This document shows positions 28,717 through 38,451 of a stretch of DNA of 64,000 nt, piece by piece. This stretch comes from Streptomyces canus. GTDB lineage: Bacteria; Actinomycetota; Actinomycetes; Streptomycetales; Streptomycetaceae. Numbering within the stretch: the first letter of the stretch is position 1; the number at the start of each line of letters is the position of its first letter. Below the pieces are notes generated by a model, which made no database searches, was not told the DNA's origin, and worked only from the letters and a program-made list of their open reading frames with translations. Position numbers and translations under genes: made by a program. The stretch lies in contig NZ_JAUSYQ010000002.1 in the NCBI RefSeq assembly GCF_030816965.1, positions 1-64,000 on the forward strand. Reading direction: 5' to 3'.

Positions 28717-31275
28717 TCATCCGAGTTGACTCCCAGGGCCCCGGTTGCCGGAAGGTCGGAGGGGAGCGGTCGGCGGTCGGACGCGGCCGGGACGGTGAGG
28801 ACCATGGTGAGGCCGCCGCCCGGGGGTGTCCTCGGCGTTGAGGGTGCCGCCCATGGCTTCGGCGAAGCCGCGGGCGACCGCGAGGCCGAGTCCGACGCCG
28901 GCGCCGCGTGGGGCGTCGCCGTAGCGCTGGAACGGCTCGAAGATGCGGTCCTTGGCCTCGTCTGGGATGCCCGGGCCGCGGTCCACCACCCGCACCTCCA
29001 CCCGGTCGGCCATGGCGCTGGCAGCTACCAGGACGCGCTCGTCGGCGGGGCTGTACTTGACCGCGTTCTCGACCAGGTTGGCCACCGACCGCTCCAGCAG
29101 GCCCGGGTCGACGGCGACCATCGGCAAAGTTTCCGGGATGTCCCGCTCCACACTGTCCTCGGGTACGCCGCCCAGGGCCATGGGCACCACCTCGTCGAGG
29201 TCGATCTCCCGGATCAGCGGGGCCACGGTGCCGGTCTGGAGCCGGGACATGTCGAGCAGATTGCCCACCAGGTGGTCGAGGCGGTCGGCGCCCTCCTCGA
29301 TGGCCTTGAGGAGTTCGGCCTGGTCCTCCTCGGACCAGGCCACGTCGTCCGATCGCAGGGAGGAGACGGCAGCTTTGATCCCGGCGAGCGGGGTGCGCAG
29401 GTCGTGGCTGACGGCGGCGAGCAGGGCGGTGCGGATGCGGTTGCCCTCGGCGAGTTCCTTGGCCTGGTCGGCCTTGGACTGCAGGCGCTGGCGGTCCAGG
29501 ACCACGGCGGCCTGGGCGGCGAACGCGGCGAGGATCCGGCGGTCGGAGGCGGGCAGCACTCTGCCGGACAGCGCGAGGGCCATGTGGTCGCCGACCGGCA
29601 TGTCCACGTCCGCGTCCTCGGGGTACTGGCAGGGCTGTGGGCCCACGCTGCCCGCGCAGATCCACGGGGTCACATCGCTTTGCCGCTCCAGCAGGGCGAC
29701 CGACTCCATGCCGAAGGTCTCCCGCATTCGCTCCAGCAGGGCCTCCAGGTTGGTCTCGCCGCGCAGCACGCTGCCCGCCAGGAAGGAGAGGATCTCGGAC
29801 TCGGCGCGCAGCCGGGCCGCCTGATGCGTACGACGGGCGGCCAGGTCCACCACGGAGGCCACCGATACCGCCACGGCGAAGAAGACCACGAGGGCGACGA
29901 TGTTCTTGGGGTCGGCGATGGTGAGGCGGTGCAGGGGCAGGGTGAAGTAGTAGTTCAGCAGAAACGACCCGAAGGCCGCCGAGGCCAGCGCCGGGAGCAG
30001 GCCGCCGAGCAGGGCCGCCGCCACGGTCAGCGTCAGGAACAGCAGCATGTCGTTGGCGAGACCGAGGTCGGCGTCGACGTTGGTCAGCAGCAGCGTGAGC
30101 AGCGCCGGGCCGGCCATCCCGGCCAGCCAGCCCCAGATGATCCGCACACGGCCGAGCCGCGCACCTCGCGCAACCGGCAACCCGCGGCCCTTGCCGGCCT
30201 CGTCGTGGGTGATCAGGTGGACGTCGAGGTCGGGGCCCGACTCCCGGGCGACCGTGGCACCGACACCTGGCCCGAAGACGTACTGCCACCCCCTGCGCCG
30301 CGAGACGCCGAGGACTATCTGGGTGGCGTTGACCCCCCGCGCGAAGTCCAGCAGAGCCGACGAGACGTCGTCGCCGATGACGTGGTGGAAGGTGCCGCCC
30401 AGGTCCTCCACCAGGGTGCGCTGGACGGCCAGCTCCTTGGGCGAGGCGTTGGTCAGTCCGTTGCTGCGGGCGATGTAGACGGCCAGCACCTCGCCGCCCG
30501 CGCCCTTCTCGGCGAGCCGGGCGGCCCGGCGGATCAGCGTGCGGCCCTCGGGACCGCCGGTCAGACCGACCACGATCCGCTCACGCGAGCCCCAGATCTT
30601 CGACACCCGATGTTCGCTGCCGTACTCGGTCAGATACGCGTCGACCCGGTCGGCCACCCAGAGCAGCGCCAGCTCCCGCAGCGCGGTCAGATTGCCCGGG
30701 CGGAAGTAGTTGGACAGGGCCGCGTCGACCTTGTCGGCCTTGTAGATGTTGCCGTGCGCCATCCGCCGGCGCAGGGCCTGCGGCGACATGTCGACCAGCT
30801 CGATCTGGTCCGCCCGCCGGACGACCTCGTCTGGGACGGTCTCCTGCTGCCGCACCCCGGTAATCGACTCGACGGTATCCCCCAGCGATTCCAGATGCTG
30901 GATGTTGACCGTCGAGACGACGTCGATCCCGGCCGCGAGCGGTTCCTCGACGTCCTGCCAGCGCTTGGCGTTGCGGGAGCCGGGAATGTTGGTGTGGGCG
31001 AGTTCGTCGACGAGAGCCAACTGGGGGTGCCGGGCCAGGACCGCGTCGACATCCATCTCGGTGAACACGCTCCCCCGGTATTCCAGCTCCTTGCGTGGGA
31101 TCTGCTCCAGGCCATGGAGCATGACCTCGGTGCGGGGCCGGTTGTGGTGTTCCAGGAAAGCGACCACACAGTCGGTGCCCCGCTCGACACGGCGGTGCGC
31201 CTCGGACAGCATCGCGTACGTCTTGCCGACGCCCGGCGCCGCGCCGAGGTATATCCGAAACTTGCCGCGTGCCAT
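28717..31275 (-). CDS. kdpD: Osmosensitive K+ sensor kinase KdpD (C-terminal frameshift)
   Basis: 852 residues. The N-terminal KdpD domain has Walker A GAAPGVGKT (11-19) and the LVDELAHTNIPGSRNAKRW motif, followed by a universal-stress-like domain (VVGLTGGPEGRTLIRRAARL). Four membrane segments come next (DUF4118), then a GAF-like domain. The kinase core has H-box LLAAVSHDLRTPL, N-box NLVENAVKYSP, and G boxes DRGPGIPDEA and GAGVGLGLAVARG. It senses K+/turgor and phosphorylates KdpE. Near 28,830 a run of five C puts the last 30 or so codons out of frame: AEDTPG continues as RRPHHG, whereas dropping one C gives GGGLTMVLTVPAA, the expected histidine-kinase end. Only the tail is affected, so activity may survive, or this is a sequencing indel. 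Confidence 0.9.
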   Translation of the reverse strand: MARGKFRIYLGAAPGVGKTYAMLSEAHRRVERGTDCVVAFLEHHNRPRTEVMLHGLEQIPRKELEYRGSVFTEMDVDAVLARHPQLALVDELAHTNIPGSRNAKRWQDVEEPLAAGIDVVSTVNIQHLESLGDTVESITGVRQQETVPDEVVRRADQIELVDMSPQALRRRMAHGNIYKADKVDAALSNYFRPGNLTALRELALLWVADRVDAYLTEYGSEHRVSKIWGSRERIVVGLTGGPEGRTLIRRAARLAEKGAGGEVLAVYIARSNGLTNASPKELAVQRTLVEDLGGTFHHVIGDDVSSALLDFARGVNATQIVLGVSRRRGWQYVFGPGVGATVARESGPDLDVHLITHDEAGKGRGLPVARGARLGRVRIIWGWLAGMAGPALLTLLLTNVDADLGLANDMLLFLTLTVAAALLGGLLPALASAAFGSFLLNYYFTLPLHRLTIADPKNIVALVVFFAVAVSVASVVDLAARRTHQAARLRAESEILSFLAGSVLRGETNLEALLERMRETFGMESVALLERQSDVTPWICAGSVGPQPCQYPEDADVDMPVGDHMALALSGRVLPASDRRILAAFAAQAAVVLDRQRLQSKADQAKELAEGNRIRTALLAAVSHDLRTPLAGIKAAVSSLRSDDVAWSEEDQAELLKAIEEGADRLDHLVGNLLDMSRLQTGTVAPLIREIDLDEVVPMALGGVPEDSVERDIPETLPMVAVDPGLLERSVANLVENAVKYSPADERVLVAASAMADRVEVRVVDRGPGIPDEAKDRIFEPFQRYGDAPRGAGVGLGLAVARGFAEAMGGTLNAEDTPGRRPHHGPHRPGRVRPPTAPLRPSGNRGPGSQLG

Positions 31276-31311
31276 GGTCTCGTCTCTACGTCGTATGCGG
31301 GTGGGAGCGGG

Positions 31312-31995
31312 TCAGCTCTCGAAGCGGTAGCCCATGCCCGGTTCGGTGATCAGGTAGCGGGGGTGGGCCGGGTCCGCCTCCAGCTTGCGCCGCAGCTGGG
31401 CCATGTACACACGCAGATAGTTGGTTTTGTTGCTCTGGGAAGCACCCCACACCTCCTGCAGCAGGTGCTTCTGCGTGATGAGCCGGCCCGGGTTGCAGAC
31501 CAGGATTTCCAGCAGATGCCACTCAGTGGGGGTGAGGCGCACATCGCGGCCGGCACGGATGGCCTTCTTGGCCAGCAGATCGATGGTGAAGTCCTCCGTG
31601 GTGACCAGCGTCCTCTCGGAAGTGAGCGGCACGGTCTCCGTGCGGCGGACCGCGGCCCGCAGCCGTGCCAGGAGCTCGTCCATGCTGAACGGCTTGGTGA
31701 TGTAGTCGTCGGCGCCCGCGTCGAGCGCGGCGATCTTCTCGTCGGAGGCCTGGCGGGCGGACAGCACCAGGATCGGGACCTTGGTCCAGCCGCGCAGGGC
31801 CTTGATGACGTCCGTGCCGTCCATGTCCGGCAGTCCCAGATCGAGGAGGACCACGTCGGGCTGGCGGGCGGCGGCGAGCCGGAGCGCGGTGGCGCCGTCG
31901 GGGGCCGCGTCGACGCCGTACTGCCGTGCCTGCATGTTGATCACGAGCGCCCGTACGAGCTGGGGGTCGTCCTCTACGACCAGTACCCGGATCAT
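31312..31995 (-). CDS. kdpE: Response regulator KdpE
   Basis: About 227 residues, OmpR/PhoB type. Receiver domain: acidic pair in VLVVEDDPQ, phospho-acceptor Asp in DVVLLDLGLPDMDG, Thr/Ser switch in PILVLSARQ and Lys in YITKPFSMDELLARLRAA. Winged-helix DNA-binding domain: LTPTEWHLLEILVCNPGRLI, then YLRVYMAQLRRKLEADPAHP and LITEPGMGYRF. Activates the kdpFABC operon at low external potassium. Start ATG 31995 chosen over 32019 because the conserved MIRVLVVEDD begins there. It lies 36 bp upstream of kdpD and downstream of kdpC. Confidence 0.9.
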   Translation of the reverse strand: MIRVLVVEDDPQLVRALVINMQARQYGVDAAPDGATALRLAAARQPDVVLLDLGLPDMDGTDVIKALRGWTKVPILVLSARQASDEKIAALDAGADDYITKPFSMDELLARLRAAVRRTETVPLTSERTLVTTEDFTIDLLAKKAIRAGRDVRLTPTEWHLLEILVCNPGRLITQKHLLQEVWGASQSNKTNYLRVYMAQLRRKLEADPAHPRYLITEPGMGYRFES

Positions 31996-32054
31996 CGGTG
32001 TGCGCCTTTCCTGTTGCACGGAGAACCAGAGGATGCCGAACCCATGTCAGGCCC

Positions 32055-32101
32055 GCGGGAGTTGACGGATCGAGAATGCCTCCTGGCCCGCCAACTCCCG
32101 C
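32055..32101. terminator. Long inverted repeat between kdpC and kdpE
   Basis: GCGGGAGTTG (32055-32064) pairs perfectly with CAACTCCCGC (32092-32101), with 27 bases between. It is in the 124-bp gap between kdpC stop and kdpE start. It could partly terminate kdpFABC messages so the regulators are made at lower level, or serve as an operator for an internal promoter. Confidence 0.45.
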
Positions 32102-32119
32102 CCGGGTCGCGTAAGGCCA

Positions 32120-32788
32120 TCAGCTCCTGGCCACGAGTTCCTTGAGCGCGATGTTGAGTTCGAGGACGTTGACGGTGGGCTCGCCCATGAAGTCCAGGAT
32201 CCGGCCGTCCGTGTGCTCATCCACGAGCTTGTGGACCTGGGCGACGGACAGACCGTTCTTCTCGGCGATCCGGTGGACCTGGAGGTCGGCGTACGCCGGG
32301 GAGATGTCCGGGTCCAGGCCGGAGCCCGAGGAGGTGACGGCGTCGGCGGGCACGTCGGACGGCTTGACCTTGTAGTCCGAGGTCGAGTTGTCCTTGATGA
32401 CCGCTGCCTTGGCGTCCTTGACCCACTTGATCAGGTCGGCGTTGTCACCGGAACGGTTGGTGGCGCCGGACAGGATCAGCTTGTACTGGGTGTTGACGCT
32501 GTTGGTGCCCAGGCCGTTCTGCGGGCGCCCCTGGAACCACTTCAGGTCGGGCTCGGGAGTCTCCTGGCCCTTCTTGAGCGGCAGGTTGTACGCCTGGCCG
32601 ATGAGCGAGGAGCCGACGACCTTGCCGTCCGCCTTGATCTCGGAGCCGTTCGCCTTGCCGGGGAAAAGCCCCTCGGCGACGCCGGTGATGGCGAGCGGGT
32701 AGAGGATGCCCGTCACCACGGTCAGCACGAGGAGGGCCCGCAGGCCGGCCCAAAGCAACCGGGCAGTGTTCATAACCGAGTTGTTCAT
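32120..32788 (-). CDS. kdpC: K+-transporting ATPase subunit KdpC
   Basis: 222 residues. One N-terminal membrane helix (AGLRALLVLTVVTGILYPLA) and a soluble domain with NGSEIKADGKVVGSSLIGQ, FQGRPQNG, SGSGLDPDISPAYADLQVHR and VNVLELNIALKEL, all KdpC signatures. Assembles with KdpA, KdpB and KdpF and is thought to stabilise ATP/K+ binding. Starts 5 bp after kdpB, so it is translated as part of the operon. Confidence 0.95.
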   Translation of the reverse strand: MNNSVMNTARLLWAGLRALLVLTVVTGILYPLAITGVAEGLFPGKANGSEIKADGKVVGSSLIGQAYNLPLKKGQETPEPDLKWFQGRPQNGLGTNSVNTQYKLILSGATNRSGDNADLIKWVKDAKAAVIKDNSTSDYKVKPSDVPADAVTSSGSGLDPDISPAYADLQVHRIAEKNGLSVAQVHKLVDEHTDGRILDFMGEPTVNVLELNIALKELVARS

Positions 32789-32793
32789 GGCGG

Positions 32794-34959
32794 TCAGCCG
32801 ATCCCGGGGATGAGTGAGATGAGCAGGTCGATGATCTTGATGCCGATGAAGGGTGCGATCAGCCCGCCCAGGCCGTAGATCCCGAGGTTGCGGCGGAGCA
32901 TCTTGTCCGCGCTGACCGGCCGGTACTGCACGCCGCGCAGGGCGAGCGGGACCAGCGCGATGATGATCAGCGCGTTGAAGATGACCGCGGACAGGATCGC
33001 GGAGTCGGGCGAGGACAGGCTCATGATGTTGAGCTTGTCCAGGCCCGGGTAGACCGCCGCGAACAGCGCCGGGATGATCGCGAAGTACTTCGCGACGTCG
33101 TTGGCGATCGAGAAGGTGGTGAGCGCGCCCCGGGTGATGAGGAGTTGCTTGCCGATCTCGACGATCTCGATGAGCTTGGTGGGGTTGGAGTCGAGGTCGA
33201 CCATGTTGCCGGCCTCCTTGGCGGCCGACGTACCCGTGTTCATCGCCACGCCGACGTCGGCCTGCGCGAGCGCGGGCGCGTCGTTCGTGCCGTCGCCGGT
33301 CATCGCGACGAGCTTGCCGCCCGTCTGCTCACGCTTGATGAGGCCCATCTTGTCCTCGGGGGTGGCCTCCGCGAGGAAGTCGTCGACGCCGGCCTCCTCG
33401 GCGATCGCCTTGGCGGTCAGCGGGTTGTCGCCCGTGATCATGACGGTCTTGATGCCCATGCGGCGCAGTTCGTCGAACCGCTCGCGCATGCCCTCCTTGA
33501 CGACGTCCTTGAGGTGGATCACGCCCAGCACCCGGGCCCCGTCGGCGTCCTCGACCGCCACCAGCAGCGGTGTGCCGCCCGCCTCGGAGATGGAGTTGGA
33601 GATGGTGTCGGCGTCGTCGGCGACGGTGCCGCCCAGGTCCTGGACCCAGGCGAGCACCGAACCGGTGGCCCCCTTACGGACCTTGCGGGCGGTGCCGTTC
33701 TCTGTGAGATCGACACCGGACATGCGGGTCTGCGCAGTAAAGGCGATCCACTCTGCCTGCGCCAGCTCGCCCTGGTGACGCTCGCGCAGCCCGTACTTCT
33801 CCTTCGCCAGGACGACGATGGAGCGGCCCTCGGGCGTCTCGTCGGCCAGCGACGACAACTGGGCGGCATCGGCCAGCTCGGCCTCGGCCGTGCCGGCTAC
33901 CGGTACGAACTCGGCGGCCTGCCGGTTACCGAGCGTGATAGTGCCGGTCTTGTCCAGCAGCAGGGTCGACACATCGCCGGCAGCCTCGACCGCCCTGCCC
34001 GACATGGCCAGTACGTTGCGCTGCACCAGCCGGTCCATACCCGCGATGCCGATCGCGGAGAGCAGGGCGCCGATCGTGGTCGGTATCAGGCAGACCAGGA
34101 GGGCCACCAGCACGACCATGCTCAGATGCGTGCCCGCGTAGTCCGCGAACGGCGGCAGGGTGGCCACCGCGAGCAGGAAGACGATCGTCAGCGAGGCGAG
34201 CAGGATGTTCAGCGCGATCTCGTTGGGCGTCTTCTGACGTGCGGCGCCCTCGACCAGGTTGATCATCCGGTCGATGAAGGTCTCACCCGGCTTCGTCGTG
34301 ATCTTGATGACGATGCGGTCGGACAGCACCTTCGTGCCGCCGGTGACCGCCGAGCGGTCGCCGCCGGACTCGCGGATGACCGGGGCCGACTCACCGGTGA
34401 TCGCCGACTCGTCCACGGATGCCACGCCCTCGACGACGTCACCGTCGCCGGGGATGATGTCGCCCGCCTCGCAGACGACCAGGTCGCCGATGCGCAGCTC
34501 GGTGCCGGGCACCTGCTCCTCGGCCCTGCCGTCCTGGGACACCCGGCGCGCCACAGTGTCCGTCTTGGCCTTGCGCAGGGTGTCCGCCTGGGCCTTGCCG
34601 CGGCCCTCGGCGACCGCCTCCGCAAGGTTGGCGAAGATCACGGTGAGCCAGAGCCAGGCGCTGATCGCCCAGCCGAACCAATCGCCCGGGTCCATGAACG
34701 AGAACACCGTCGTCAGGACCGAGCCGATCAACACCACGAACATGACAGGTGACTTGACCATCACCCGCGGGTCGGTCTTGCGCAGAGCGTCCGGCAGCGA
34801 CCTGACCAGCTGCTTGGGGTCGAAGAGGCCCGCGCCGACCCGGCCTTCGCCGCCCTTGTGGCCGGTCGGTGCATCCCGGTGGGGGGCTACCGTCGGAGTC
34901 GAGGTGGACATGGCGTCCTGCTTCTTTGCGTCGTCGTGCTTCTTGATGTCGCTGGTCAT
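32794..34959 (-). CDS. kdpB: K+-transporting P-type ATPase subunit KdpB
   Basis: 721 residues, P1A-type ATPase. TGES actuator motif (188-191), phosphorylation motif DKTGT with D336, nucleotide-domain sequence, hinge motif [20 protein letters not shown], and the membrane helices of the C-terminal end ([20 protein letters not shown]). Hydrolyses ATP to drive K+ uptake through KdpA. The first 45 or so residues ([19 protein letters not shown]...) are a charged extension beyond typical KdpB. The start overlaps the kdpA stop by 4 bases (ATGA), so translation is coupled. Confidence 0.95.
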   Translation of the reverse strand: MTSDIKKHDDAKKQDAMSTSTPTVAPHRDAPTGHKGGEGRVGAGLFDPKQLVRSLPDALRKTDPRVMVKSPVMFVVLIGSVLTTVFSFMDPGDWFGWAISAWLWLTVIFANLAEAVAEGRGKAQADTLRKAKTDTVARRVSQDGRAEEQVPGTELRIGDLVVCEAGDIIPGDGDVVEGVASVDESAITGESAPVIRESGGDRSAVTGGTKVLSDRIVIKITTKPGETFIDRMINLVEGAARQKTPNEIALNILLASLTIVFLLAVATLPPFADYAGTHLSMVVLVALLVCLIPTTIGALLSAIGIAGMDRLVQRNVLAMSGRAVEAAGDVSTLLLDKTGTITLGNRQAAEFVPVAGTAEAELADAAQLSSLADETPEGRSIVVLAKEKYGLRERHQGELAQAEWIAFTAQTRMSGVDLTENGTARKVRKGATGSVLAWVQDLGGTVADDADTISNSISEAGGTPLLVAVEDADGARVLGVIHLKDVVKEGMRERFDELRRMGIKTVMITGDNPLTAKAIAEEAGVDDFLAEATPEDKMGLIKREQTGGKLVAMTGDGTNDAPALAQADVGVAMNTGTSAAKEAGNMVDLDSNPTKLIEIVEIGKQLLITRGALTTFSIANDVAKYFAIIPALFAAVYPGLDKLNIMSLSSPDSAILSAVIFNALIIIALVPLALRGVQYRPVSADKMLRRNLGIYGLGGLIAPFIGIKIIDLLISLIPGIG

Positions 34960-36620
34960 GACGCCAGCCCTTCAGCGAGCGGCCCCAGCGCCAGCGCCGG
35001 GAAGTAGGTCAGACCGGTGATGATCAGAATCGCGCCCACCAACAGCCCGGTGAACAGCGGCTTCTCGGTACGCAGCGTGCCCGCGGTGGCCGGCACCGGC
35101 TGCTGCTCGGCCAGCGAACCCGCCAGCGCCAGCACGAACACCATCGGCAGGAACCGCCCGAGCAGCATCACGATGCCGATCGTGGTGTTGAACCACTGCG
35201 TGTCCGCGTTCAGACCGGCGAAGGCCGAGCCGTTGTTGTTGGCGCCCGAGGTGTACGCGTACAGGATTTCGGAGAAACCGTGCGCGCCCGAGTTGGTCAT
35301 CGAGTTGCCGGGCGTCGGGAGCGCCATCGCCGCCGCGGTGAAGATGAGCACCAGTGCCGGGGTGATGAGGATGTAGCAGGCCGCGAACTTGATCTCGCGG
35401 GTGCCGATCTTCTTGCCCAGGTACTCGGGCGTGCGGCCGACCATCAGACCCGCGATGAACACCGCGATGACCCCCATGATCAGCATGCCGTACAAGCCGG
35501 AGCCGGTACCGCCGGGCGCGATCTCACCGAGCTGCATGCCCAGCAGATTCAGCCCGCCGCCAAGACCTGTGTTGGACGAGTGGAAGGAGTCCACCGCACC
35601 GGTCGAGGTGAGCGTCGTGGAGATCGAGAAGATCGACGAGGCACCGATGCCGAAGCGGGCCTCCTTGCCCTCCATCGCCCCGCCCGCGATCTCGAACGCC
35701 GGGCCGTGGTGAGCGAACTCGGTCCACCACATCAGGCAGATGAAGCCGACCCAGATGGTCGCCATCGTCGCGAGGATCGCGTAACCCTGGCGCAGCGAGC
35801 CGACCATCCGGCCGAAGGTCCGCGTCAGCGCGAACGGGATCAGCAGGATCAGGAAGATCTCGAAGAGGTTGGCAAACGCGTTGGGGTTCTCGAAGGGGTG
35901 GGCGCTGTTGGCGTTGAAGTAACCGCCGCCGTTGGTGCCCACCTCCTTGATGGCCTCCTGCGAGGCAACCGCGCCGCCGTTCCACTCCTGCGAGCCGCCC
36001 ATGAACTGGCCCACGGAATGAATCCCGGAGAAGTTCTGGATGGCACCGCAGGCCACGAGCACGATCGCAGCGATCACGGAGAGCGGCAGCAGGATGCGGA
36101 CGACACCGCGCACCATGTCGGCCCAGAAGTTGCCCAGCTCACCGGTGCGGGAGCGGGCGAATCCTCGTACGAGTGCCACCGCGACGGCGATACCGACGGC
36201 GGCGGAGAGGAAGTTCTGCACCGCCAGGCCGCCGGTCTGCACGACGTGCCCCATGGCCTGCTCGCCGTAGTACGACTGCCAGTTGGTGTTCGACACGAAG
36301 GACGCGGCGGTGTTGAACGCCTGGTCCGGGTCGATCGAGGAGAAGCCCAGCGAGCCGGGCAGGCTGCCCTGCACCCGCTGCAACACATACAGGAAGAGAA
36401 CACTCACCGCGGAGAAGGCGAGGACACCGCGCAGATAGGCGGGCCAGCGCATCTCGGCGTTCGGGTTGGCGCCGATGCCCTTGTAGATCCACTTCTCGAC
36501 ACGCAGGTGCTGGTCGGAGGAGTAGACCCGGGCCATGTAGTCGCCGAGCGGGCGGTATGCCAGGGCCAGCGCCGCGATCAGCGCGAGCAGCTGGAGCACA
36601 CCGGCGAGGAAGGGGCTCAT
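34956..36620 (-). CDS. kdpA: K+-transporting ATPase subunit KdpA
   Basis: 554 residues, about ten membrane segments. Channel-like K+-binding subunit with four selectivity-filter-like loops; [33 protein letters not shown] and [18 protein letters not shown] are diagnostic. Start ATG 36620 lies 8 bp after kdpF. Imports K+ at low external concentration together with KdpB. Confidence 0.95.
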   Translation of the reverse strand: MSPFLAGVLQLLALIAALALAYRPLGDYMARVYSSDQHLRVEKWIYKGIGANPNAEMRWPAYLRGVLAFSAVSVLFLYVLQRVQGSLPGSLGFSSIDPDQAFNTAASFVSNTNWQSYYGEQAMGHVVQTGGLAVQNFLSAAVGIAVAVALVRGFARSRTGELGNFWADMVRGVVRILLPLSVIAAIVLVACGAIQNFSGIHSVGQFMGGSQEWNGGAVASQEAIKEVGTNGGGYFNANSAHPFENPNAFANLFEIFLILLIPFALTRTFGRMVGSLRQGYAILATMATIWVGFICLMWWTEFAHHGPAFEIAGGAMEGKEARFGIGASSIFSISTTLTSTGAVDSFHSSNTGLGGGLNLLGMQLGEIAPGGTGSGLYGMLIMGVIAVFIAGLMVGRTPEYLGKKIGTREIKFAACYILITPALVLIFTAAAMALPTPGNSMTNSGAHGFSEILYAYTSGANNNGSAFAGLNADTQWFNTTIGIVMLLGRFLPMVFVLALAGSLAEQQPVPATAGTLRTEKPLFTGLLVGAILIITGLTYFPALALGPLAEGLAS

Positions 36621-36628
36621 ATCAGGAC

Positions 36629-36718
36629 TCAGAACCTCTCCGGGAACACCAGGGCGAGGACGAGATAGCCCAGCAGGGTGACGGCCACGATCAGGCCGAC
36701 GACATTTTCGGCGGTCAC
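36629..36718 (-). CDS. kdpF: K+-transporting ATPase subunit KdpF
   Basis: 29 residues, one membrane helix: [20 protein letters not shown] followed by LVFPERF, the KdpF signature (LxxYLxxAL..PE.F). GTG start at 36718 overlaps the stop of the upstream micro-ORF (GTGA). KdpF is a small lipid-like stabiliser of the KdpABC complex. Confidence 0.9.
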   Translation of the reverse strand: MTAENVVGLIVAVTLLGYLVLALVFPERF

Positions 36719-36798
36719 AGCTTCGTCACCCCCTTGGCGACGAGGGCCACCAGCGCAAAGACCGCGATCGTGGTGACGACGAAGGCCAGGTCGGCCAT
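36715..36798 (-). CDS. 27-residue membrane micro-ORF leading the kdp operon
   Basis: ATG 36798 follows TAGGAG at good spacing. The peptide is [20 protein letters not shown] then AKGVTKL: one hydrophobic helix and a basic end, the same design as KdpF but a different sequence. The stop overlaps the kdpF GTG, so both are translationally coupled. Likely an additional small subunit or regulator of the Kdp pump, or a leader peptide setting kdpF translation. I cannot say which. Confidence 0.7.
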   Translation of the reverse strand: MADLAFVVTTIAVFALVALVAKGVTKL

Positions 36799-36970
36799 CG
36801 CGAGCTCCTAGATGAGGTTCGGATCGAACGGACGATTAGAGGAAAGCTCCTCGCTGGCCGAATTCGGCGGGCGTTGACGCCTTCCATACGGCGGCCCGTA
36901 CGCTTTTGACGGAACCCATATGCCGGAGTCCCCCGGGGGTGCCGGACCAGCTCCTCCCGGGGAACGCCGA

Positions 36971-36997
36971 CGGCCCACACCGGTGAGGTGCGGGCCG
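36971..36997. terminator. Hairpin upstream of kdp operon
   Basis: CGGCCCACACC (36971-36981) pairs with GGTGCGGGCCG (36987-36997) with one mismatch and a 5-base loop. It lies about 170 bp upstream of the kdp micro-ORF and could shield the operon from transcription of neighbouring DNA. Confidence 0.4.
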
Positions 36998-37119
36998 TTC
37001 GGGCGCAGAGGTCAGGAGATGTGGGACCGCAGTCGGCAGATCACCGCGTCCGTGTCCCGTCGTACGGCATACGCGACGAGCGCGCCCCACTGGTTGGCGC
37101 CCTGCTGTCGCTCCCCCTG

Positions 37120-37299
37120 ATGGGGATGGAAGTGCCCAACCGGATCGGCCGCCAGCTGCGGGTGTCGCTGTATCTGGGGACCGGCCGCATCATCCGGGCC
37201 GACGTCCAGGGGGCCGATGCGCTGGAGCCGCTGCGGATCGACCTGGACGAATTCACTGGGCACTGGTCACTCCACGTAGGACCGCCCACGCAGGACTGA
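37120..37299 (+). CDS. Small hypothetical protein, possible gene remnant
   Basis: 59 codons from ATG 37120: GMEVPNRIGRQLRVSLYLGT then GRIIRADVQGADALEPLRID and LDEFTGHWSLHV. Alternating hydrophobic/polar pattern suggests a small beta-sheet protein. The frame is open back to about 36,988 and the preceding residues (RDERAPLVGALLSLPL) also look coding, so this may be the end of a longer, damaged gene. Function unknown. Confidence 0.35.
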   Translation: MGMEVPNRIGRQLRVSLYLGTGRIIRADVQGADALEPLRIDLDEFTGHWSLHVGPPTQD

Positions 37300-38024
37300 G
37301 ACTGCCTCAGCTACACCGGGGCACCGACCGGGCCGCCGGGCCCGGCGGCGGCAGAGCGCGGCGGCCGCGCCGACGCGCGACACGACCGGCGCGCCCCGAT
37401 CCCCGGGTGCGTCCGCGCCGCCCATCCCAGCCCTCCCTCTCCCTCAACTCAAGCCAGAGACATGGGCAAAGCAGGCCGCAACGGGGATGTCAGCAACGCG
37501 ACCACGCCGTACACCCGTGGTGACCTGGGCGAACTCCAGGACGCTCTGAGGGGCTGCGCAACATCTACCGCAACACCCAGTGCAACACGGGTCCTACTGT
37601 AGAAAACAAAGTCACCGCACGTCAGCTTCATGTCAGCCGCCCCCGCTCTCCCGGCCGTTCGCGCTACTCAGCAGAAACTTTCACCCCGTCAGTTGCTTGA
37701 CGGGGCCTCCAGTTTGAGCACACAGGGCACGCAAAGCCGGAGTGTTCAGCATAGAAACGATCATTCAGACACCTCGGGCAACCGCTCACACAGAGCACCC
37801 CTCGAACCCGCCCGGCGCACACCCCTGCCCACGCCAACGCCTCACGCGCCCCCCTGCCACCCGGCCCCTGGGACCCCGCTTCCAGGCCGCCTTTCAGGTC
37901 CAGGGTGTGCACCGCGCGAGATGCCGAGCGTTCGACGGCGCCCTGCGCACACCGGTCCGATCAGGAGGGAAGGGGCAGGCTCAGCGTCGCTCACGCTTCT
38001 GATCCCCATCCGGACGCGGCCTGC
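37300..38024. other. Region without recognisable gene
   Basis: Only short frames, none with domain character. At 37556-37576 it carries GCGCAACATCTACCGCAACA, a near copy of the tandem 24-bp repeats at 55536-55583. At 37,800-38,000 composition is strongly C-rich on the plus strand. Confidence 0.35.
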
Positions 38025-38205
38025 ACCGCCGCGGCTCGCGAGGTGGCATCGGCCGCGATCTTTGAGGCGGTGCAAGACCAAGGACAATCCGGCCGACCTG
38101 ATCAACGTGGCGCTGGAGAAACTGGTCACGGCACGGTTGGAGCTGCCCGGTTACAGCCCCCTGGACGAGATGGCCGCGGCGATCCGCACCGAGGTGAACG
38201 AGCGC
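38025..38205 (+). pseudogene. Tn3-family transposase relic (DUF4158 part)
   Basis: Two frames joined by one indel near 38,080 read TAAAREVASAAIFEAVQ and then KDNPADLINVALEKLVTARL, ELPGYSPLDEMAAAIRTEVN. This is the conserved N-terminal DUF4158 region of Tn3-type transposases in Streptomyces. Nothing of the catalytic domain remains. It ends exactly where the next relic on the other strand starts, marking a junction. Confidence 0.65.
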
Positions 38206-38330
38206 CGCCGACGTGGAAGGCGACGCCGTCGGCGAACAGGTCCAGCAGGGCCGGCATGTCGCCTTCGCCGAAGCGGGCGAAGACGCGTCGACAACGTCAC
38301 GGGGCTGGCCGGGGCGGCGATGGTGCTCAT
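38198..38330 (-). pseudogene. SnoaL-like gene, N-terminal relic
   Basis: From ATG 38330: STIAAPASPVTLS, then after one indel RVFARFGEGDMPALLDLFAD and GVAFHVGG. VFARFGEGDMPALLDLFADG is the typical first helix of NTF2/SnoaL-like proteins. The gene is cut at 38,198 by the Tn3 fragment. It precedes no visible remainder. Confidence 0.5.
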
Positions 38331-38451
38331 GGTGGTTCCGTTCTGTCTGGTGCGTGGTGCGGGTGGGATGGGGCCTGCGCAGGCCGCCAAGCCTGACGCA
38401 GGCCGGGGAGCCGGCGGCATGGCTGCCGCAGGGCAGAAGCAGCGGGGTGGG

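Noticed and set aside
28387..32145. 1,252-codon open frame on the plus strand opposite kdpD/kdpE/MFS
   Set aside because: Antisense shadow typical of high-GC DNA; the minus strand encodes KdpD and KdpE with all motifs, and the plus product is low-complexity His/Gly/Val/Arg without domains.
36799..36970. Possible c-di-AMP or K+-responsive riboswitch upstream of kdp
   Set aside because: Only about 170 bases with a minor GAGGA-AAGC-TCCTC hairpin; no recognisable riboswitch core was found.
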